From: Gemmatimonadota bacterium
Lineage (GTDB): Bacteria > Gemmatimonadota > Gemmatimonadetes > Longimicrobiales > Gaopeijiaceae
Length of the DNA: 5,826 bases
Reading direction: 5' to 3'
NCBI GenBank assembly: GCA_030550695.1
Contig: JAUQOX010000181.1
Coordinates: 1 to 5,826 of the forward strand
The notes beneath the pieces were generated by a model. That model saw only the letters and a program-made list of their open reading frames with translations, had not been told where the DNA came from and searched no databases. Below, piece by piece: positions 5,675 to 5,826 of the stretch. Made by a program: the position numbers and the translations under genes. The stretch's first letter is position 1, and each line of letters begins with the position of its first letter.

Positions 5675-5826
5675 AAGGGTTCGCGACCGGGGGGGGCGGG
5701 AAGCGGGGCAAACTCCCCCCCCGGCCCGTCCTTACCGTTCGCCACAGGGCCCTATGCCCTGTCTCGGCGGACAGGTCAGGCTCCGGGAGATGGTCAGCTC
5801 CATGCTAACAGCGGTTTCGATGAGGC
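5675..5826. other. Unassigned right edge upstream of tsaC
   Basis: No gene can be assigned with confidence. On the minus strand a frame is open from the edge to a TAA at 5734-5732 (ends ...RQGIGPCGER), which could be the last 30 codons of an upstream gene or chance. On the plus strand another frame is open from an ATG at 5754 to the edge without a ribosome site. ACAGGGC (5744-5750) and GCCCTGT (5756-5762) form a 7-bp hairpin with a 5-nt loop. Runs of eight C (5715-5722) and eight G (5689-5696) flank the tsaC leader. The tsaC promoter presumably lies here or beyond the edge. Confidence 0.3.

Noticed and set aside
4833..5711. A 292-codon minus-strand frame overlapping tsaC
   Set aside because: It is a frame-shifted shadow of tsaC, dominated by Gly, Pro and Arg, whereas the tsaC frame carries every expected motif.
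5764..5826. SRP RNA-like string (GGTCAGGCTCCGGGAG) at the right edge
   Set aside because: The match to the SRP core (GTCAGGTCCGGAAGGAAGCAG) breaks down after a few bases, and the pairing arms cannot be found.
1..5826. CRISPR array, tRNA or rRNA gene
   Set aside because: No regularly spaced repeats and no cloverleaf or conserved rRNA segments were seen on either strand by eye.

Overview
This is a 5.8-kb, very G+C-rich stretch. It carries genes for an exported serine peptidase, two exported c-type cytochromes (one with a probable outer-membrane barrel) and a tRNA-modification enzyme. Sec signal peptides, periplasmic haem proteins and a predicted β-barrel indicate a Gram-negative (diderm) bacterium. 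The style of the S9 peptidase and multihaem cytochrome would fit Acidobacteriota, Gemmatimonadota or a related uncultured lineage, but that placement is an impression and no marker gene here settles it.

Layout. Positions 3-1322 (+) hold the C-terminal part of an S9 (prolyl-oligopeptidase family) peptidase, cut by the left edge, with Ser/Asp/His all visible. A 162-nt gap with a strong hairpin follows. Next is a tight two-gene operon on +. The first gene (1485-2618) encodes a signal peptide, a monohaem cytochrome c domain and a C-terminal region that reads as an outer-membrane β-barrel. Three nucleotides later comes a pentahaem cytochrome c (2622-4238) with a haem-free C-terminal domain. The remaining genes face the other way. 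At 4415-4507 (-) there is a 30-codon gene for an extremely basic peptide resembling the tiny ribosomal proteins of the bS22/mS38 (AURKAIP1/COX24) type. At 4676-5662 (-) there is a complete Sua5-type L-threonylcarbamoyladenylate synthase. The last ~115 nt at the right edge are unresolved.

How the genes may work together. The two cytochromes are almost certainly co-transcribed. Together they could move electrons between the periplasm and the outer membrane or cell exterior, with the pentahaem protein as carrier and the cytochrome-barrel fusion as the membrane-spanning element. That role is inferred; only the haem motifs, export signals, barrel-like pattern and gene spacing are seen. The minus-strand pair (threonylcarbamoyl-adenosine synthesis and a putative small ribosomal protein) both serve translation and may share a transcript. 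The two transcription units converge at about 4239-4414, where each is followed by a stem-loop without a clear U-tract.

The observations most worth following are the cytochrome-barrel fusion with its pentahaem partner, and the very short basic gene at 4415-4507, which ordinary length cut-offs would miss.
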